From the NCBI RefSeq assembly GCF_048773025.1, contig NW_027413959.1:5766001-5830000 (forward strand): DNA of 64,000 bases. The letters are read 5' to 3'. The DNA comes from Camelus bactrianus (taxonomy: Eukaryota > Chordata > Mammalia > Artiodactyla > Camelidae). The notes below the pieces were generated by a model. It was given only the letters and a program-made list of their open reading frames with translations, searched no databases and was not told the origin of the DNA. A program made the position numbers and the translations under genes. The stretch's first letter is position 1. Each line of letters opens with the position of its first letter. This document shows positions 59,152-64,000 of the stretch, one piece after another.

Positions 59152-60227
59152 CAGGAACTTCAAACCGGCACTAGGAAACAGACTGAGAAACCAGAGTAAA
59201 AGGTTCTCCAGCAACCCGTTCCCTTTGTGCTAGATGAACGAACGTCTCTCCACATGCTCAGTTCTGAGAGATAAGTGTGTGTGAAAACCGTCCTTCACTT
59301 AGCTTGTAGGGAACAAAAGATTCTCTTCAGTTGCAAACTCCAATAAATATATATATATGGGGAGGTACTAGCTCCAACTCGCTTTTACAGTGAAAACTGC
59401 AGGAACTTCAAACCGGCACTAGGAAACACACTGAGAAACCAGAGTAAAAGGTTCTCCTGCAAACCGTTCCCTTTGTGCTAGATGAACGAAAGTCTCTCCA
59501 CATGCTCAGTTCTGAGAGATAAGTGTGTGTGAAAGCCGTCCTTCATCTAGCTTGTTGGGAACACAAAGTTTCTTTTCATTTGCAAACTCCACTCCATACA
59601 TATATATGGGAGGTACTAGCTCCAATTCGGTTTTACAGTGAAAACTGCAGGAAATTCAAACCGGCACTAGGAAACAGAATGAGAAACCAGAGTAATAGTT
59701 TCTCCTGCAACCCGTTACATTTGTGCTAGATGAACGAACGTCTCTCCACATGCTCTGTTCTGAGAGATAAGTGTGTGTGAAAGCCGTCCTTCACCTAGCT
59801 TTTTGGGAACACAACGTTTCTCTACAGTTGCAAACTCCACTCCATATATATATATGGGGAGGTACTAGCTCCAACACGGTTTTACAGTGAAAACTACAGG
59901 AACTTCAAACCGGCACTAGGAAACAGACTGAGAAACCAGAGTAAAAGATTCTCCTGCAAAACTTTTCCTTTGTGCTAGATGAACGAACGTCTCTCCACAT
60001 GCTCAGTTCTGAGAGATAAGTGTGTGTGAAAGCCGTCCTTCACCTAGCTTGTTGGGAACACAAATTTTCTCTTCAGTTGCAAACTCCACTCCATACATAT
60101 ATATGGGGAGGTACTAGCTCCAACTCGGTTTTACAGTGAAAACTGCAGGAAATTCAAACCGGCACTAGGAAACAGACTGAGAAACCACAGTAAAAGTTTC
60201 TCCTGCAACCCGTTCCCTTTGTGTTAG

Positions 60228-62467
60228 ATGAACGAAGGTCTCTCCACATGCTCAGTTCTGAGAGATAATTGTGTGTCAAAGCCGTCCTTTACCTAGCTTG
60301 TTGGGAACACAAAGATTCTCTTCAGTAGCAAACTCCTCTCCATATATATATATGGGGAAGTTCAAGCTCCAACTCGGTTTTACAGTGAAAACTGCAGGAA
60401 GTTCAAACCGGCACTAGGAAACAGACTGAGAAACCAGAGTAAAAGTTTCGCCTGCAGCCCGTTCCCTTTGTGCTAGATGAACGAACGTCTCTCCACATGC
60501 TCTGTTCTGAGAGATAATTGTGTGTGAAAGACATCCTTCACCTAACTTGTTGGGACCACAAAGATTCTCTTCAGTTGCAAGCTCTGCTCCATACATATAT
60601 ATGGGTAGGTACAAGCTCCAAATCGGTTTTACAGTGAAAACTGCAGGAACTTCAAACGGGGACTAGGAAACAGAATGAGAAACCAGAGTAAAAGTTTCCC
60701 GGCAACCCGTTCCTTTTGTGCTAGATGGACGAACGTCTCTCCACATGCTAAGTTCTGAGAGATAAGTTTGTGTGAAAGCCGTCCTTCACCTAGCTTGTTG
60801 GGAACACAAAGTTTCTCTTCAGTTGCAAACTCCACTCCATACATATATATGGGGAGGTACGAGCTCCAACTCGGTTTTACAGTGATAACTGCAGGAACTT
60901 CAAACCGGCACTAGGAAACAGACTGAGAAACCAGAGAAAATGTTTCCCAAGCAACCCGTTACATTTGTGCTAGATGAACGAAAGTCTCTGCACATGCTCA
61001 GTTCTGAGAGATAGGTGTGTGTGAAAGCCGTCCTTCACCTAGCTTGTTGGGAACACAAAGTTCCTCTTCAGTTGCAAACTCCACTCCATGCATATATAAG
61101 GGGAGGTACTAGCTCCAACTCGGTTTTAGAGTGAAAACTGCAGGAACTTCAAACCGGCACTAGGAAACAGCCTGAGAAACCAGAGTAAAAGTTTCTCCTG
61201 CAAGCCGTTCCCTTTGTGCTAGATGAACGAACGTCTCTCCACATGCTCAGTTCTGAGAGATAAGTGTGTGTGAAAGCCGTCCTTCACCTAGCTTGTGGGG
61301 AACACGAAGTTCCCCTTCAGTTGCAAACTCCACTCCATACATATATATGGGGAAGTACTAGCTCCAACTCGGTTTTACAGTGAAAACTGCAGAAACTTCA
61401 AACCGGCACTAGGAAACAGCCTGAGAAACCAGAGTAAAAGTTTCTCCTGCAAACCGTTCCCTTTGTGCTAGATGAACGAACGTCTCTCCACATGCTCAGT
61501 TCTGAGAGATAAGTGTGTGTCAAAGCCGTCCTTCACCTAGCTTGTTGGGAACACAAAGTTTCTCTTCAGTTGCAAACTCCACTACATACATATATATGGG
61601 GAGGTACTAGCTCCAACTCGCTTTTACAGTGAAAACTGCAGGAACTTCAAACCGGCATTAGGAAACAGACTGAGAATCCAGAGTAAAAGTTTCTCCTGCA
61701 ACCCGTTCCCTTTGTGCTGGATGAACGAATGTCTCTCCACATGCTCAGTTCTGAGACATAAGTGTGTGTGAAAGCCTTCCTTCACATAGCTTGTTGGGAA
61801 CACAAAGATTCTCTTCAGTTGCCATCTCCACTCCATACATATATATGGGGAGGTACTAGCTCCAACTCGCTTTTACAGTGAAAACTGCAGGAACTTCAAA
61901 CCGGCCCTAGGAAACAGACTGAGAAACAAGAGTAAAAGTTTCCCCTGCAACCCGTTCCTTTTGTGCTAGATGGACGAACGTCTCTCCACATGCTCAATTC
62001 TGAGAGATAATTGTGTGTGAAAGCCGTCCTTCACATAGCTTGTTGGGAACACAAAGTTTCTCTTCAGTTGCAAACTCCACTCCATACATATATATGGGGA
62101 GGTACTAGCTCCAACTCGGTTTTACAGTGAAAACTGCAGGAACTTCAAACCGGCACTAGGAAACAGACTGAGAAACCAGAGTAAAAGTTTCTCCTGCAAG
62201 CCGTTCCCTTTCTGCTAGATGAACGAACGTCTCTCCACATGCTCAGTTCTGAGAGATAAGTGTGTGTGAAAGCCGTCCTTCACCTAGCTTGTTGGGAACA
62301 CAAAGTTTCCCTTCAGTTGCAAACTCCACTCCATACATATATATGGGGAGGTACTAGCTCCAACTCGGTTTTACAGTGAAAACTGCAGGAAATTCAAACC
62401 GGCACTAGGAAACAGACTGAGAAACCACAGTAAAAGTTTCTCCTGCAACCCGTTCCCTTTGTGTTAG
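60228..62467 (+). repeat. 9-mer HOR unit at the right edge, copy 1 (2240 bp)
   Basis: Marks in order are GTGTTAGATG with GAAGGTCTCTCC, GGGGAAGTTCAAGC, AAAGACATCC with GGGACCACAAAG, TTTCCCGGCAACCC, GTACGAGCTCC, GCATATATAAGG and AACACGAAGTTCCCC. All return 2240 bp later. The last few monomers are related to the 6-mer units at 55.7-58.7 kb. Confidence 0.84.
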
Positions 62468-64000
62468 ATGAACGAAGGTCTCTCCACATGCTCAGTTCTG
62501 AGAGATAATTGTGTGTCAAAGCCATCCTTTACCTAGCTTGTTGGGAACACAAAGATTCTCTTCAGTAGCAAACTCCACTCCATATATATATATGGGGAAG
62601 TTCAAGCTCCAACTCGGTTTTACAGTGAAAACTGCAGGAAGTTCAAACCGGCACTAGGAAACAGACTGAGAAACCAGAGTAAAAGTTTCGCCTGCAGCCC
62701 GTTCCCTTTGTGCTAGATGAACGAACGTCTCTCCACATGCTCTGTTCTGAGAGATAATTGTGTGTGAAAGACATCCTTCACCTAACTTGTTGGGACCACA
62801 AAGATTCTCTTCAGTTGCAAGCTCTGCTCCATACATATATATGGGTAGGTACAAGCTCCAAATCGGTTTTACAGTGAAAACTGCAGGAACTTCAAATGGG
62901 GACTAGGAAACAGAATGAGAAACCAGAGTAAAAGTTTCCCGGCAACCCGTTCCTTTTGTGCTAGATGGACGAACGTCTCTCCACATGCTAAGTTCTGAGA
63001 GATAAGTTTGTGTGAAAGCCGTCCTTCACCTAGCTTGTTGGGAACACAAAGTTTCCCTTCAGTTGCAAACTCCACTCCATACATATATATGGGGAGGTAC
63101 GAGCTCCAACTCGGTTTTACAGTGATAACTGCAGGAACTTCAAACCGGCACTAGGAAACAGACTGAGAAACCAGAGAAAATGTTTCCCCAGCAACCCGTT
63201 ACATTTGTGCTAGATGAACGAAAGTCTCTGCACATGCTCAGTTCTGAGAGATAAGTGTGTGTGAAAGCCGTACTTCACCTAGCTTGTTGGGAACACAAAG
63301 TTCCTCTTCAGTTGCAAACTCCACTCCATGCATATATAAGGGGAGGTACTAGCTCCAACTCGGTTTTAGAGTGAAAACTGCAGGAACTTCAAACCGGCAC
63401 TAGGAAACAGCCTGAGAAACCAGAGTAAAAGTTTCGCCTGCAAGCCGTTCCCTTTGTGCTAGATGAACGAACGTCTCTCCATATGCTCAGTTCTGAGGGA
63501 TAAGTGTGTGTGAAAGCCGTCCTTCACCTAGCTTGTTGGGAACACGAAGTTCCCCTTCAGTTGCAAACTCCACTCCATACATATATAAGGGGAAGTACTA
63601 GCTCCAACTCGGTTTTACAGTGAAAACTGCAGGAACTTCAAACCGGCACTAGGAAACAGCCTGAGAAACCAGAGTAAAAGTTTCTCCTGCAAACCGTTCC
63701 CTTTGTGCTAGATGAACGAACGTCTCTCCACATGCTCAGTTCTGAGAGAGAAGTGTGTGTGAAAGCCGTCCTTCACCTAGCTTGTTGGGAACACAAAGTT
63801 TCTCTTCAGTTGCAAACTCCACCCAATACATATATATGGGGAGGTACTAGCTCCAACTCGGTTTTACAGTGAAAAATGCAGGAATTTCAAACCGGCACTA
63901 GGAAACAGACTGAAAAACCAGAGTAAATGTTTCTCCTGCAACCCGTTCCCTTTGTGCTAGATGAACGAACGTCTCTCCACATGCTCAGTTCTGAGAGATA
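62468..64000 (+). repeat. 9-mer HOR unit at the right edge, copy 2 (cut by the window end)
   Basis: It begins with the same GTGTTAGATG at 62461 and runs through the same marks to about 63.7 kb. After that the match to copy 1 weakens: copy 1 has ACTACATAC at 61581 where copy 2 has ACCCAATAC at 63821. The window ends inside the unit. Confidence 0.82.

Larger units (their letters stand above)
58985..59233 (+). repeat. Reference monomer close to the array consensus (249 bp)
   Basis: This copy is a convenient reference because it carries nearly all majority bases. Its parts in order are the landmark start ATGAACGAACG, the inverted repeat CTCAGTTCTGAG, the GT run leading into GAAAGCCG, AAAGTTTCTCTTCAGTTGC, the AT-rich near-palindrome, GGTACTAGCTCCAACTCGG, CAGTGAAAACTG, CGGCACTAGGAAACAG and the tail ending in TTTGTGCTAG. 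Only its tail departs clearly from the majority (GGTTCTCCAGC instead of GTTTCTCCTGC). The choice of monomer start is arbitrary. Confidence 0.9.
58860..60227 (+). repeat. Mosaic block joining copies of 51.9-52.7 kb and 57.8 kb monomers
   Basis: The stretch 58.86-59.69 kb follows 51.90-52.73 kb at an offset of 6962. Around 59.69 kb the sequence switches to AGTAATAGTTTCTCC and GTTACATTTGTGC, which match 54.72 kb. It then shows ACAACGTTTCTCTAC at 59811 and CAAAACTTTTCC, which match 57821 and its neighbours at an offset of 1990. The last monomer before 60228 is close to the consensus. Confidence 0.75.
1..64000 (+). repeat. Tandem satellite array, ~248.7 bp monomer, ~257 copies, fills the window
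   Basis: The landmark GATGAACGAACG recurs every 247-251 bases from position 55 to 63960, always on the + strand. Start-to-start distances such as 1545, 1794, 2043, 2292, 2541, 2790 are all exactly 249; other neighbours are 248. The total span divided by 257 gives about 248.7 bp. Both window ends lie inside a monomer, so the array continues on both sides. I saw no stretch longer than a few bases that fails to align to the monomer, so there are no transposon insertions, spacers or genes. The likely role is heterochromatin or centromere structure; that is inferred from the array form, not from a recognised family. Confidence 0.98.

Noticed and set aside
1-64000. CRISPR array
   Set aside because: The repeat is 249 bp with no spacers and the whole unit varies slightly; this is a satellite.
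1-64000. CENP-B box (TTCG....A..CGGG) in the monomer
   Set aside because: The reverse strand of the tail reads GGGAACGGGTT, which keeps only the CGGG part; the TTCG part and the key A at the right spacing are absent. TTCG in the reverse of GAACGAACG is not followed by the rest of the box.

Overview
The whole 64 kb window is one uninterrupted satellite DNA array. A monomer of 248-249 bp repeats head to tail on the + strand about 257 times (mean spacing about 248.7 bp, measured between the landmark GATGAACG at position 55 and its last occurrence at 63960). I see no gene, RNA gene, transposon, retroviral remnant, inversion or unrelated sequence. This fits a eukaryotic chromosome, most likely centromeric, pericentromeric or other constitutive heterochromatin. 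I do not recognise the satellite family, so I name no species.

Monomers are counted here from the ATG of the landmark GATGAACG. Landmarks along a monomer are CTCAGTTCTGAG near 24-35, GTGTGTGTGAAAGCCG near 43, AAAGTTTCTCTTCAGTTGC near 84, an AT-rich near-palindrome CCATACATATATATGG near 113-128, GGTACTAGCTCCAACTCGG near 132, CAGTGAAAACTG near 156-167, CGGCACTAGGAAACAGACTG near 179-198, and AAAGTTTCTCCTGCAACCCG near 215.

Layout. (1) 1-7.0 kb: short-period patterns (3-mer, then 4-mer) broken by a diverged three-monomer island at 4.03-4.78 kb. (2) 7.0-9.8 kb: tandem trimers. (3) 8.5-24.2 kb: a 16-monomer higher-order repeat (HOR) of 3977 bp, with one partial, three full and one broken-off copy. 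Sixteen monomer classes, called M1-M16 here, can be told apart by diagnostic variants. (4) 23.9-32.1 kb: a derived 9-mer (2237 bp), then two near-identical 12-mers (2984 bp). (5) 32.1-43.6 kb: rearranged blocks of the same classes, with 9-mer, 8-mer and 5-mer duplications. (6) 43.6-50.7 kb: mostly monomeric, more generic repeats. (7) 50.7-64 kb: a second, younger-looking set of local HORs (6-mer of 1493 bp, 9-mer of 2240 bp, scattered 17-, 18- and 28-monomer-offset copies) built from a different set of variants.

The content is structural. Changes in unit length, hybrid monomers and mosaic junctions are the expected traces of unequal crossover and gene conversion. Many 60-85 codon open frames exist only because the repeat is close to 249 bp (83 codons); none is supported as a gene. 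All alignments were done by eye, so block edges are good to a few tens of bases and no percent identities are given.
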